Positions 45,903 to 54,933 of a stretch of DNA of 64,000 nt are shown one piece after another. The position numbers were made by a program, and so were the translations under genes. The DNA comes from Pseudomonas sp. p1(2021b) (GTDB taxonomy: Bacteria > Pseudomonadota > Gammaproteobacteria > Pseudomonadales > Pseudomonadaceae), in NCBI RefSeq assembly GCF_020151015.1, contig NZ_CP083746.1, positions 5,052,501-5,116,500 of the forward strand, given 5' to 3'. The notes under the pieces were generated by a model. The model searched no databases, was not told the origin of the DNA, and saw only the letters and a program-made list of their open reading frames with translations. How positions within the stretch are numbered: the first letter of the stretch is position 1; each line of letters begins with the position of its first letter.

Positions 45903-47573
45903 TCAGCTGTCGAGGGCCTTGTACTTCTCGCGCAGGTGGTTACGGATCCACACCGCCGAGAGGTTGAGGGTGGCGATCACCAGCACCAGCAGCAGCGCGG
46001 TGGCATACACCAGCGGCCGCGCGGCCTCGACGTTGGGGCTCTGGAAGCCGACGTCGTAGATATGGAAGCCCAGGTGCATGATCTTCTGGTCCAGGTGCAG
46101 GTACGGGTAGTTGCCGTCCACCGGCAACGACGGTGCCAGTTTCACCACACCGACCAGCATCAGCGGTGCCACTTCCCCCGCAGCACGGGCCACGGCGAGA
46201 ATCATGCCGGTCATCATGGCCGGGCTTGCCATCGGCAGGACGATCTTCCACAGAGTCTCGGCCTTGGTCGCCCCCAGGGCCAGGGAGCCTTCGCGCACGG
46301 TACGCGGGATCCGCGCCAGACCTTCCTCGGTAGCCACGATCACCACCGGCACGGCCAGCAATGCCAGGGTCAGCGAGGCCCACAGCAGACCCGGGGTGCC
46401 CAGGGTCGGGGCCGGCAACGCCTCGGGGAAGAACAGCCGGTCGATCGAGCCGCCCAGCACGTAGACGAAGAAGCCCAGGCCGAACACGCCGTAGACGATC
46501 GCCGGTACGCCAGCGAGGTTGTTCACGGCGATGCGGATCAGGCGCGTCACCGGGCCCTGCTTGGCGTATTCGCGCAGGTAGACCGCCGCCAGCACGCCGA
46601 ACGGGGTGACGATCACGGCCATGATCAGGGTCATCATCACGGTGCCGAAGATGGCCGGGAAGATACCACCCTCAGTATTGGCTTCACGCGGATCGTCGCT
46701 GAGGAACTCCCAGACCTTGCTGAAATACACGCCCATCTTGGTCATGGCCGACATGCCGTTGGGCTGGTACGCATGGACCACCTTGCTCAGGTTGATCTCC
46801 ACTTCACGGCCGTTGCCGTCGCGGGCCACCAGGCTGTCGCGGGAGAAGGCCTGATGCAGGCCGGTCAGGCGCTCTTCGATGGCCTTGTAGCGGTTGTTCA
46901 GCTCGGCGCGGTCGGCCTCGATGTCAGCCTGGGCAGCGGCGTCCAGCTTACCGTCGAGCTCCAGCTTGCGGGTCTGCAAGCGCAAGCGCTCCAGGCCATG
47001 GTTGATGGCGCCGATGTCTTTCTTCTCGAGGGTCTGCAGCTCGGAGGCCAGCTGGTCGGCACGCTTGAGGCGCGCCTGCAGCTCGGCCCAGGCACCCGCA
47101 CCTTCGGCGACCACGCGGCCTTCTTCCTTGACGCTCACCAGGTAGCCGTAGAAGTTGCCCCATTCGCGACGCTCCAGGGCGATCAGGTCGGCAGGCTTCT
47201 GCTGGTCGACCAGCCACTCGCCGACCAGCCAGGTGAAGTCGCTACCATTGAGGTCGCGGTTACCGACCTTGACCAGCTCGCGGGTCATGAACTCCGGGCC
47301 TTCGTCCGGCACCGGCAGGCCGGCACCCTTGAGGCGGGCGCGTGGCACCTCTTCCTTCTGCACCACCTCACCGATGATCACATGGTCACCCTGGCCTGGC
47401 ACCTTGTAGGTGGCCTGGATCAGGTCGGCCGGCCAGAAGTGGCCCAGGCCGCGGACGGCGATCACGGCAAGCAGTCCGACGGTCATGATCACCGCCATGG
47501 CGACCGCGCCACCGCTGATCCAGACGCCGGGGGCGCCGCTCTTGAACCAGCCTTTGAGGGAATCCTTTTTCAC
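45903..47573 (-). CDS. pstA: Phosphate ABC transporter permease PstA
   Basis: A 556-residue inner-membrane permease. One N-terminal helix (about residues 18-40) is followed by a large periplasmic/coiled-coil region (about 60-300, with LKRADQLASELQTLEKKD and ALNNRYKAIEERLTGLHQAF-like helices), then the BPD_transp_1 core from about 330 (FGTVMMTLIMAVIVTPFGVLAAVYLREYA), with the EAA-like loop EGLARIPRTVREGSLALGATKAETLWKIVLP near 445. It is much longer than E. coli PstA (about 300 residues), but this long form is normal for Pseudomonas and relatives. The pstC stop lies 17 bp upstream. Confidence 0.94.
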   Translation of the reverse strand: MKKDSLKGWFKSGAPGVWISGGAVAMAVIMTVGLLAVIAVRGLGHFWPADLIQATYKVPGQGDHVIIGEVVQKEEVPRARLKGAGLPVPDEGPEFMTRELVKVGNRDLNGSDFTWLVGEWLVDQQKPADLIALERREWGNFYGYLVSVKEEGRVVAEGAGAWAELQARLKRADQLASELQTLEKKDIGAINHGLERLRLQTRKLELDGKLDAAAQADIEADRAELNNRYKAIEERLTGLHQAFSRDSLVARDGNGREVEINLSKVVHAYQPNGMSAMTKMGVYFSKVWEFLSDDPREANTEGGIFPAIFGTVMMTLIMAVIVTPFGVLAAVYLREYAKQGPVTRLIRIAVNNLAGVPAIVYGVFGLGFFVYVLGGSIDRLFFPEALPAPTLGTPGLLWASLTLALLAVPVVIVATEEGLARIPRTVREGSLALGATKAETLWKIVLPMASPAMMTGMILAVARAAGEVAPLMLVGVVKLAPSLPVDGNYPYLHLDQKIMHLGFHIYDVGFQSPNVEAARPLVYATALLLVLVIATLNLSAVWIRNHLREKYKALDS

Positions 47574-47590
47574 GGATCTCTACCTTTCTA

Positions 47591-49879
47591 TCAAAGCGAC
47601 GAGTATTTCTTGCGCAGACGCTGGCGAATCAGCTCGGCCAAGGTGTTCATGATGAAGGTGAACAACAGCAGCACGAGGGCGGCGAGGAACAGCACACGAT
47701 AGTGGCTGCCGCCGACTTCCGATTCGGGCATTTCCACGGCCACGTTGGCGGCCAGGGTACGCATGCCTTCGAACAGGTTCAGCTCCATGACCGGGGTGTT
47801 GCCGGTGGCCATGAGCACGATCATGGTCTCGCCCACCGCACGGCCCATGCCGATCATCAACGCCGAGAAGATACCCGGGCTGGCGGTGAGGATGACCACG
47901 CGGGTCAGGGTCTGCCAGGGCGTCGCGCCCAGGGCCAGGGAGCCCAGGGTCAGGCTGCGTGGCACGCTGAACACGGCGTCCTCGGCGATCGAGTAGATGT
48001 TCGGGATGACCGCGAAGCCCATGGCGATACCGACTACCAGGGCGTTGCGCTGGTCGTAGGTGATACCCAGGTCGTTGGTGATCCACAGGCGCATGTCGCC
48101 GCCGAAGAACCAGGTCTCGAGGAACGGGCTCATGTACAGGGCGAACCAGCCAATCACCAGGATCACCGGGATCAGGATCGCCGCTTCCCAGCCATCCGGG
48201 ATGCGCAGGCGGATCGACTCGGGCAGGCGGCTCCAGGAGAAGCCGGCGACGAGGATACCGACCGGCAGGATCAGCAACAGGCTGAACACGCCCGGCAGGT
48301 GGCCTTCGAGGTACGGCGCCAGGAACAGGCCGGCGAAGAAGCCCAGGATCACCGTCGGCATCGCTTCCATCAGTTCGATCACCGGCTTGACCTTGCGGCG
48401 CATGCCTGGGGCCATGAAGTAGGCGGTGTAGATGGCTGCGGCGATGGCCAGCGGCGCGGCGAGGATCATCGCGTAGAACGCGGCCTTCAGGGTACCGAAG
48501 GTCAGCGGCGACAGGCTCAGCTTGGGCTCGAAGTCGGTATTGGACGCGGTGGACTGCCAGACGTACTTCGGCTCGTCGTAGTTTTCGTACCAGACCTTGC
48601 CCCACAGCGCGCTGAAGGACACTTCAGGGTGCGGGTTCTTCAGGCTCAGCGGCAGCAGCTTGCCACCCTGTTCGATGATGATGCGGTTGGCGCGTGGCGA
48701 CAGGGCCAGGATACCGGCACCTTCGGCAGCCGGCTCGACCAGCAGGGTACGGTGCGCGGTGCTGTGGAACACGCCCAGCTGGCCTGCGCTGTCCAGGGCG
48801 ATGAAGCCCTTGCGACGCTCTTCGGCATCGATCTGTACGACCGGCGCCTTGCCCATCTGGAAGCTGCGGATCAACTTGAAGCGCGACTCGCCATCCGGGT
48901 CACGGGCCATGAACCACTGGCTCAGGCCGCCCTTGGAATCACCGAAGATCAGCGAGATACCGCCGACCAGCTGGGCGCTGGCAGTGATCTCGGTATCGCC
49001 GTCCTCGGACAGCTTGTAACGCCCGTTCAGGCTCTTCTCGCGCAGGCTGAAGACATCGGCGGTGGCGCGGCCGTTGACCACGTACAGCCACTGCTGGCGC
49101 GGGTCGATGAAAATGGCTTTGACCGTCTCGGTCATCTGCGGCAGGTCGATGCGGGTCTGCTCGCTGGTGACCTCGCCGGTCATCATGTTCTCTTCGCGAG
49201 TCAGCTCGACCACCTGCAAGTGCGAACCGGTAGAGCCGGCCAGCAGCAAGGTGTCACCGTTGACGTTGACGCTGACGTGTTCGAGGGCACGGCCTTGGTC
49301 GTCCAGGGTGAACGCTTGCTGGCCATACGGGAAGTCGATGGCCGGGGTGATGGTCTTCTTGTTGTCCGGGTAGGTGATCTTGTAGCTGTGGTTGAACACC
49401 AGCGCCTGGCCGTTGGACAGGCCCAGCACCACCACCGGGCTGCCCGGCTGGTCGGCGCTGATCGAGGCTACCTGGACGCCTGCCGGCAGCGGCAGGTCGA
49501 TGCGCTTGACCTCGGCACCGGTCTTGGTGTCGAAGAACAGCGCCTGGCCCTTGTCGGAAACGCGCATGCCCACGAGGTTCTGCTCCTCGAGGGCGATCAT
49601 CAGCGGCTTGCCGGCGTCCTGTTGCAGCCAGGTCGGCTCCAGGGCCTTCTTGCTGGAAAGCGTGGCGCCCTGGAACAGTGGCAGCACCACATAGGCCAGG
49701 TAGAAGAAGATCAAGGTGATGGCTGCCAGCACGGCAAGCCCGCCCACCAGTACGTACCAGCGGGTCAGGCGGTCCTTCAGCGCACGCAGGCGCCGCTTGC
49801 GTTGCAGCTCGGGCGTATTGAAGTCAATCCGCACGGGGGGAGAATTTTGGGTCATTGTGGAGTTGGCCAGATCATTCAT
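47591..49879 (-). CDS. pstC: Phosphate ABC transporter permease PstC
   Basis: A 762-residue permease, far longer than E. coli PstC. After one helix (about residues 45-72) comes a large periplasmic beta-rich insert of about 380 residues, then the BPD_transp_1 core with FYAMILAAPLAIAAAIYTAYFM and the loop SVPRSLTLGSLALGATPWQTL. The long form is usual in Pseudomonas. The start is uncertain: the ATG at 49879 lies about 7 bases after the -10 box expected from the Pho boxes (49902-49930), so it would be leaderless; a second in-frame ATG at 49855 lacks a clear ribosome site. It begins the pstC-pstA-pstB-phoU unit. Confidence 0.93.
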   Translation of the reverse strand: MNDLANSTMTQNSPPVRIDFNTPELQRKRRLRALKDRLTRWYVLVGGLAVLAAITLIFFYLAYVVLPLFQGATLSSKKALEPTWLQQDAGKPLMIALEEQNLVGMRVSDKGQALFFDTKTGAEVKRIDLPLPAGVQVASISADQPGSPVVVLGLSNGQALVFNHSYKITYPDNKKTITPAIDFPYGQQAFTLDDQGRALEHVSVNVNGDTLLLAGSTGSHLQVVELTREENMMTGEVTSEQTRIDLPQMTETVKAIFIDPRQQWLYVVNGRATADVFSLREKSLNGRYKLSEDGDTEITASAQLVGGISLIFGDSKGGLSQWFMARDPDGESRFKLIRSFQMGKAPVVQIDAEERRKGFIALDSAGQLGVFHSTAHRTLLVEPAAEGAGILALSPRANRIIIEQGGKLLPLSLKNPHPEVSFSALWGKVWYENYDEPKYVWQSTASNTDFEPKLSLSPLTFGTLKAAFYAMILAAPLAIAAAIYTAYFMAPGMRRKVKPVIELMEAMPTVILGFFAGLFLAPYLEGHLPGVFSLLLILPVGILVAGFSWSRLPESIRLRIPDGWEAAILIPVILVIGWFALYMSPFLETWFFGGDMRLWITNDLGITYDQRNALVVGIAMGFAVIPNIYSIAEDAVFSVPRSLTLGSLALGATPWQTLTRVVILTASPGIFSALMIGMGRAVGETMIVLMATGNTPVMELNLFEGMRTLAANVAVEMPESEVGGSHYRVLFLAALVLLLFTFIMNTLAELIRQRLRKKYSSL

Positions 49880-49885
49880 GCGCAC

Positions 49886-49930
49886 ACCCTAGCGGTCCCG
49901 TATGACAAAAACATGACAATGCAGTGACGC
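49886..49930 (-). promoter_or_regulatory. Triple PhoB half-sites and -10 box of pstC
   Basis: On the minus strand GCGTCAC-TGCA-TTGTCAT-GTTT-TTGTCAT: three 7-mers with 11-bp period, then 10 bp and TAGGGT (49886-49891). Two of the units match CTGTCAT in six of seven bases. It gives pstCAB-phoU its own phosphate-starvation promoter. Confidence 0.8.
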
Positions 49931-49960
49931 AAAAAAGCCCGCCGCTCAGGAGCCCTGGCT
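49931..49960 (-). terminator. Terminator after pstS
   Basis: On the minus strand AGCC-AGG-GCTC-CT-GAGC-GGCG-GGCT followed by TTTTTT; stem with an internal loop. It separates pstS from pstC. Confidence 0.75.
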
Positions 49961-50019
49961 TCGGACTGGGAATTCGTGGAAAAGGCCAGGCATCAAGCAC
50001 CGGCCCCTTCCTCAGTTAC

Positions 50020-51018
50020 TTACTTTTTTGCAACGTTACCGGCGTGGGACAGGCCCAGGTCAGCCAGGGTCTTGTCGACCACCTTGGCCGGCAGCGGGAT
50101 GTAGCCGTCCTTCACCACGACCTGCTGGCCAGCCTGCGACAGCACCAGCTTGACGAACTCGGCTTCCAGCGGGGCCAGAGGCTTGTTCGGGGCCTTGTTG
50201 ACGTAGACGTACAGGAAGCGCGACAGCGGGTAGGTGCCGTTCAGGGCGTTGGCTTCGTTGTCTTCGACGAACGCGCCGCCTTCCTTCTTGGCCAGGGGCA
50301 CGGTCTTGACGCTGGCGGTCTTGTAGCCGATACCCGAGTAGCCGATGCCGTTCAGCGAGCTGCTGATCGACTGCACGACCGAAGCCGAGCCAGGCTGTTC
50401 GTTGACATTAGGCTTGAAGTCGCCTTTGCACAGGGCTTCTTCCTTGAAGTAGCCATAGGTACCGGATACCGAGTTGCGGCCGAACAGCTGGATTGGCTTG
50501 TTGGCCAGGTCGCCGGTCACGCCGATGTCGCCCCAGGTCTTGACGTCGGCCTTGGCGCCGCACAGGCGGGTAGACGAGAAGATCGCATCGACCTGGGCCA
50601 TGGTCAGGCCCTTGATCGGGTTGTCCTTGTGCACGAACACGGCCAGGGCGTCGACGGCGACCGGGATGGCGGTCGGCTTGTAGCCGTACTTCTGCTCGAA
50701 GGCCTGCAGCTCGACGTCCTTCATCTTGCGGCTCATCGGGCCGAGGTTGGCGGTACCTTCGGTCAGCGCGGGTGGCGCGGTGGAGGAGCCGGCAGCCTGG
50801 ATCTGGATGTTTACGTTCGGATATTCCTTCTTGTAGGCCTCGGCCCACAGAGTCATCAGGTTCGCCAGGGTATCGGAACCGACGCTGGAGAGGTTGCCCG
50901 ATACGCCAGTGGTCTTGGTGTAGGTCGGGATTGCAGGATCGACGGCGGCAACCGCATTGGCGGTAGCGACGCCAGCGGCGGCGAACGTGAGGGCCGCCAT
51001 CAAACGCTTCAGTTTCAT
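50020..51018 (-). CDS. pstS: Periplasmic phosphate-binding protein PstS
   Basis: A 332-residue phosphate-binding protein with signal peptide [20 protein letters not shown] cut near ANA. Phosphate-binding segments are [12 protein letters not shown] near residue 44, [25 protein letters not shown] near 75 and [16 protein letters not shown] near 180. The sequence belongs to the long PstS group that is abundant under phosphate limitation. The ATG follows AGGAG. It has its own PhoB-controlled promoter and a terminator, so it can be made in excess over the membrane subunits. Confidence 0.96.
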   Translation of the reverse strand: MKLKRLMAALTFAAAGVATANAVAAVDPAIPTYTKTTGVSGNLSSVGSDTLANLMTLWAEAYKKEYPNVNIQIQAAGSSTAPPALTEGTANLGPMSRKMKDVELQAFEQKYGYKPTAIPVAVDALAVFVHKDNPIKGLTMAQVDAIFSSTRLCGAKADVKTWGDIGVTGDLANKPIQLFGRNSVSGTYGYFKEEALCKGDFKPNVNEQPGSASVVQSISSSLNGIGYSGIGYKTASVKTVPLAKKEGGAFVEDNEANALNGTYPLSRFLYVYVNKAPNKPLAPLEAEFVKLVLSQAGQQVVVKDGYIPLPAKVVDKTLADLGLSHAGNVAKK

Positions 51019-51066
51019 GCCTAACTCCTAGCAGGAATATTTGGGGTGTGAGATGGAACGGGCCCA

Positions 51067-51111
51067 AGTATCTGCAGGCCGCATGAACACTCTATGACTC
51101 GAATGTGACAA
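51067..51111 (-). promoter_or_regulatory. Triple PhoB half-sites and -10 box of pstS
   Basis: On the minus strand TTGTCAC-ATTC-GAGTCAT-AGAG-TGTTCAT (51083-51111), 11-bp period, then 10 bp and GATACT (51067-51072). The predicted transcript start near 51060 leaves a leader of about 42 nt with AGGAG. Confidence 0.78.
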
Positions 51112-51118
51112 TTGGATG

Positions 51119-51150
51119 AAAGGCCATCACCGGAAACCGGGATGGCCTTT
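51119..51150. terminator. Hairpin upstream of the pstS promoter
   Basis: AAAGGCCATC-A-CCGG-AAA-CCGG-GATGGCCTTT: long near-perfect stem. It probably ends transcription coming from the MHS transporter gene before the pstS promoter. Confidence 0.65.
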
Positions 51151-51185
51151 GCAGGATGTTGCAAGGATGTGAGGGGGCGTTTCGC

Positions 51186-51256
51186 ACCCCGTCGCGGCAC
51201 AAGGCAGCGCGGTTCTGTAGGAGCGGCCTTGTGCCGCGAAAGGGGCGCAAAGCGCC
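51186..51256. repeat. REP pair, GGCCTTG-core type, left copy degenerate
   Basis: CACCCCGTCGCGGCACAAGG... is imperfectly mirrored by CTGTAGGAGCGGCCTTGTGC...CGAAAGGGGCG. It lies after the MHS transporter gene. Confidence 0.78.
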
Positions 51257-51265
51257 CCCGGCCTA

Positions 51266-52555
51266 TCAACGCTTGTTCGCTACCAGATACACCCCCACCA
51301 ACAGACCAACGGCACACAGCCCAGCCACATAATAGGCCGGCGCCATCGGGCTGAACTTCAGCAGCGCCGTGACCACCATCGGCGTCAACCCGCCAAAGAT
51401 CGCGTAGGCCAGGTTGTAGGAGAACGACAGCCCACTGAACCGCACCACCGGCGGGAACGCCTTGACCATGACGTAGGGCACCGCGCCGACGATCCCCACG
51501 CACAGGCCGGTGATCGCATACAACGGGAACAACAGGTCAGGCCGGCTCGGCAGGCTGTGGAAGAACACCCACGAAGACACGAGCAACAGCAGGCTGCCCA
51601 CCACGAACACCCGCCCGGCGCCGAAACGGTCGGCCAGGCTGCCGGCTGCGACGCAGCCGACGCTCAGCAGCACGATGGCCAGGCTGTTGGCTTTCAGTGA
51701 ATCGGTGGGGCTGACCTGGTAGAGACTCTGCAGCAGCGCCGGGGTCATGAGGATGATCACGACGATGGCCGCCGACAGCAACCAAGTCAGCAGCATCGAC
51801 AGGATGATCGCGCCGCGGTGGTCGCGCAGCACCGCGCGCAACGGCAGCTCTTCAGCCAAAGCCTTGCGTTGCTGCATCTCGGCGAATACCGGTGTCTCAT
51901 GCAGCCAGCGCCGCAGGTACACCGCTACCAGCCCGAACACGCCGCCCAGCAGGAAAGGAATACGCCAAGCATAGGCCGCCACTTCATCGGGGCTGTAGAG
52001 GGTGTTGATCAAAGTGGCCACCAACGAACCGAGCAGGATGCCCGAGGTCAGGCCGGCGGTCAGCGTGCCGCAGGCATAGCCGGTGTTACGGGCCGGCACG
52101 TGCTCGGAGACGAATACCCAGGCCCCTGGCACCTCGCCACCGATCGCGGCGCCCTGGACCACGCGCATCGCCAGCAGCAGGATCGGCGCCCACAGGCCGA
52201 TCTGTGCATAGGTCGGCAGCAAGCCCATGACCAGGGTCGGCACCGCCATCATGAAGATGCTCAGGGTGAACATCTTCTTGCGCCCGAGCAGGTCGCCGAA
52301 ATGCGCCATGATGATGCCGCCCAGCGGCCGGGCCAGGTAGCCGGCGGCGAAGATGCCGAAGGTCTGCATCAGCCGCAGCCACTCAGGCATGTCGACGGGG
52401 AAGAACAGTTTGCCGACTACCGTGGCGAAGAACACGAAGATGATGAAGTCGTAGAACTCCAACGCTCCGCCAAGGGCGGACAGGGAAAGGGTTTTATAGT
52501 CGCTGCGGGTCAGCGGCCGCGAAGGCTGCTCGATACTGCTCGGCACGGAGGTCAT
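51266..52555 (-). CDS. MHS-family metabolite:H+ symporter (MFS)
   Basis: A 429-residue MFS transporter of the metabolite:H+ symporter group (relatives carry citrate, alpha-ketoglutarate, shikimate, proline/betaine). The N-terminus ALGGALEFYDFIIFVFFATVVGKLFFP and the loop-2 motif AGYLARPLGGIIMAHFGDLLGRKKMF are characteristic; the second-half motif is AAGSLADRFGAGRVF. Twelve hydrophobic segments can be traced. Substrate is unknown. It stands alone, with a REP pair and a hairpin after it and a 361-bp spacer before it. Confidence 0.88.
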   Translation of the reverse strand: MTSVPSSIEQPSRPLTRSDYKTLSLSALGGALEFYDFIIFVFFATVVGKLFFPVDMPEWLRLMQTFGIFAAGYLARPLGGIIMAHFGDLLGRKKMFTLSIFMMAVPTLVMGLLPTYAQIGLWAPILLLAMRVVQGAAIGGEVPGAWVFVSEHVPARNTGYACGTLTAGLTSGILLGSLVATLINTLYSPDEVAAYAWRIPFLLGGVFGLVAVYLRRWLHETPVFAEMQQRKALAEELPLRAVLRDHRGAIILSMLLTWLLSAAIVVIILMTPALLQSLYQVSPTDSLKANSLAIVLLSVGCVAAGSLADRFGAGRVFVVGSLLLLVSSWVFFHSLPSRPDLLFPLYAITGLCVGIVGAVPYVMVKAFPPVVRFSGLSFSYNLAYAIFGGLTPMVVTALLKFSPMAPAYYVAGLCAVGLLVGVYLVANKR

Positions 52556-52916
52556 GGCTTTTCTCTTTATTGTCGTGCAGGCCGTTTGTCATGCGGCTTC
52601 TGGAGGATGTCGCCGGCGAAGATAACAAATTGCCGCAGGCGACTCATAGCGGTACAAAATCCATACAGATATTCATGAATGCACGGTCGTCGCTGGCTGT
52701 TCAGGTCTATATACTGGCCGCTCGTAGGAAAAGGTTGCGCCTCTCATGGGATGTTGTGCGAAAACGCCGGTCAAGTGTTTCAGGCGGTTTCGCAGAGTTT
52801 CCCTTTGGCCGCCCACCGAAGCGAAATCAGCGTAGTATGTTTTCAGCTGAATCGTTTTCCCGGCGTCCGTTCTTTGCGCCAACCAACGAAGCGTCACGGG
52901 TCCGAGGCCCCACCGC
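52556..52916. other. Divergent spacer between MHS transporter and thioesterase genes
   Basis: 361 bp with no convincing gene. It is less GC-rich than its neighbours. ATTCATGAAT (52671-52680) is a perfect 10-bp palindrome that could be an operator, and TATACT at 52710-52715 could be a -10 box on plus, although no good -35 precedes it. Confidence 0.5.
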
Positions 52917-53315
52917 ATGATTGAGCTCGAACAAGAAGATCCCATCCCACAGGGCGACCTGGCCCTGCAGATTACCGCCCTGCCGCGCGAAACCAACGGT
53001 TTCGGCGATATCTTCGGCGGCTGGCTGGTAGCCCAGATGGACCTGGCCGGCACGGCAATGGCCAGCCGCGTCGCCGGTGGCCGTGTCGCCACCGTGGCCA
53101 TCGATCGCATGGCGTTCCTGGTACCGGTCGCCGTGGGCGCGCAGCTGTCCTTCTATACCCAGACCCTGGAAATCGGCCGCAGCTCCATCCAGATGATGGT
53201 GGAAGTATGGAGCGACGACCCGCTGTCCAGCGAATGGCGCAAGGTCACCGAAGCCGTCTTCGTGTTCGTCGCCATCGATGGCAGTGGCCGCACCCGCTCC
53301 GTCCCTCGTCGCTGA
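52917..53315 (+). CDS. Acyl-CoA thioesterase, YciA-like hotdog protein
   Basis: A 132-residue hotdog-fold thioesterase of the YciA/acyl-CoA hydrolase group. The helix segment TNGFGDIFGGWLVAQMDLAGTAMASR near residue 25-50 carries the catalytic Asp, and VATVAIDRMAFLVPVAVG follows. It hydrolyses acyl-CoA esters to acid and CoA in the cytoplasm. The ATG at 52917 follows CCGAGG. The mutarotase pseudogene starts 73 bp downstream on the same strand. Confidence 0.88.
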   Translation: MIELEQEDPIPQGDLALQITALPRETNGFGDIFGGWLVAQMDLAGTAMASRVAGGRVATVAIDRMAFLVPVAVGAQLSFYTQTLEIGRSSIQMMVEVWSDDPLSSEWRKVTEAVFVFVAIDGSGRTRSVPRR

Positions 53316-53388
53316 GCCACAGGCGCGTTAAACTCGTTGCAAGGCATGAGGTCCAAGGCCTCATTTGCATCCCAACGAGACAAGCGCA

Positions 53389-54284
53389 ATGGCTACCTTC
53401 CAGGTCGAAACGGAACAACACGGCGAGCTCAACTGCTGGCGCATCACCAGCGCGCATGCAGAACTGCTGATCGCCCAACAGGGCGCCCAGGTCCTGAGCT
53501 ATCAGCGACTGGGCGAGCCGCCGCTGCTGTGGCTCAGCGACCAGGCCATCTTCCGCCAGGGCAAGTCGGTACGCGCCGGCGTGCCGGTGTGTTGGCCCTG
53601 GTTCGGCAACCTGCAGCGCAACCCTCAGGCCGTCCAAGCCATGTACCACGGCGAACAGGCACCCGCCCATGGCCTGGCCCGCACCCGTGACTGGCAGCTG
53701 CTGGGTATCGAGGAAGCGGACGAAGGCCTGCGCATCGAGTTCAGCCTGCCCGAGGCCCAGGGCGACCTGCCCGGCTGGCCCCATGACGTCGAGCTCAAGC
53801 TGCTGATCGAAATGGGCACGCAGCTGAAGATGACCCTGCGCAGCCAGAACATGGGCAATGACAGCGTCACCCTCAGCCAAGCGCTGCACAGTTACTTCGC
53901 CGTGAGCGATGTGCGCCAGGTACGCGTCGAAGGCGTGGAGAACCTGGGCTATATCGAAACCCTGGCCGATTGGGCGCTGCGCCAGCAACATGGCGCGCTG
54001 GATTTTGCCGGGGAAACCGACCGCATCTACCTGCAAGTCCTGCCGTACTGAAGATCGTCGACCCGCACTGGAACCGCCGCATCACCTTGCACAGCGCCGG
54101 TTCGCGTTCTGCGGTGATCTGGAACCCCTGGGCCGACCGCGCGAAGGCGTTGCCAGACATGGCGGATGATGGCTGGCAGCGGATGCTGTGCATCGAGACG
54201 GCGAACGTGTGGGATGACGTGGTGACCCTGGCGCCCGGGGCAAGCCACGTGCTGAGCGTCACCATCGGCAGCGAGGCGCTCTGA
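53389..54284 (+). pseudogene. D-hexose-6-phosphate mutarotase, interrupted by a frameshift
   Basis: A YeaD-type aldose-1-epimerase-like protein of about 298 residues split in two frames. The first frame (53389-54051) starts MATFQVETEQHGELNCW and contains VRAGVPVCWPWFGN, PAHGLARTRDWQL and LHSYFAVSDVRQVRVEG, then stops soon after GETDRIYLQV. The second frame resumes as LKIVDPHWNRRITLH and runs through SAVIWNPWADRAKALPDMADDGWQRMLCIETANV to 54284, all expected family sequence. Insertion of one C into GTCCTGCC near 54042-54046 joins the frames exactly. It is a recent one-base loss or a sequencing error. Confidence 0.88.
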
Positions 54285-54287
54285 CTC

Positions 54288-54339
54288 TTTTCGCGGGTAA
54301 ACCCGCTCCCACAGGGTTCGTGCATTACCCGCGAAGGGG
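54288..54339. repeat. REP, TAAACCC-core type, with partial partner
   Basis: TTCGCGGGTAAACCCGCTCC...CACAGGG followed by the truncated mirror TTACCCGCGAAGGGG. It is convergent between the mutarotase pseudogene and the DUF3299 gene. Confidence 0.75.
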
Positions 54340-54352
54340 CGCCACTGAAAAA

Positions 54353-54886
54353 TCAGAGGTCGGCGTCTTCTACCACCCTCACCTTCCCCGCATCCATGGC
54401 ATAGGCCGCATCCGCCAGGTCATTGCTGACCTTTTCCACCTTCAGCGTCCCACTGACCCACAACGGCGTGTAGATATCGTCGATCTTCAGCCCCTTGGGA
54501 TAGCGCACCAGCACCAACTGGTTCGGTGGCGGCGGTGGCACATGGATGCAGGCGCCGGGGTACGGCACCAGGAAGAACAGCGTGCTGTTGCCCTTGGCAT
54601 CGCTCTCCAACGGCACCGGATACCCGCCCAGGCGGATCTGCCTGCCGTTCATGGCCGCCACGGTCTTGGTCGAATACATCACCGCCGGCAACCCCTTGGC
54701 CTGCTTGAGCCCACCTTTGTCGGTGAAGGTACCCATGGCCTCGGGGGAGTTGTGGTCGATCTCGGGCATCTGCTCGAGCGCCTTCTGGTCCGATTTGGGC
54801 ATCAGCTCCAGCCAGTCGGTCTCGGGCAGTTCGGCATGGGCCAGGGTGCTGGCCAACAACAGGGAAGCAAGAAAAAACGCACGCAT
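54353..54886 (-). CDS. DUF3299 family exported protein
   Basis: A 177-residue protein with a signal peptide MRAFFLASLLLASTLAHA (cut near residue 18). The mature part has LPETDWLELMPKSDQKALEQMPEIDH, MNGRQIRLGGYPVPLE and FFLVPYPGACIHVPPPPPNQLVLV, the pattern of DUF3299 periplasmic proteins. Family function is unknown, though members often sit near ABC or metal-related genes. The ATG at 54886 begins the signal peptide; the frame open to 54937 is spacer. Confidence 0.83.
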   Translation of the reverse strand: MRAFFLASLLLASTLAHAELPETDWLELMPKSDQKALEQMPEIDHNSPEAMGTFTDKGGLKQAKGLPAVMYSTKTVAAMNGRQIRLGGYPVPLESDAKGNSTLFFLVPYPGACIHVPPPPPNQLVLVRYPKGLKIDDIYTPLWVSGTLKVEKVSNDLADAAYAMDAGKVRVVEDADL

Positions 54887-54933
54887 GGAGAATGCTCGGC
54901 AACTCGGGTGAATTGCCGGGCATTCTAAACCAG

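Noticed and set aside
45141..47702. 853-codon open frame antisense to pstB/pstA
   Set aside because: Reversed-codon composition with no recognisable domain; the minus-strand pst genes explain the region.
47702..49927. 741-codon open frame antisense to pstC
   Set aside because: Same artefact of GC-rich third positions; no domains.
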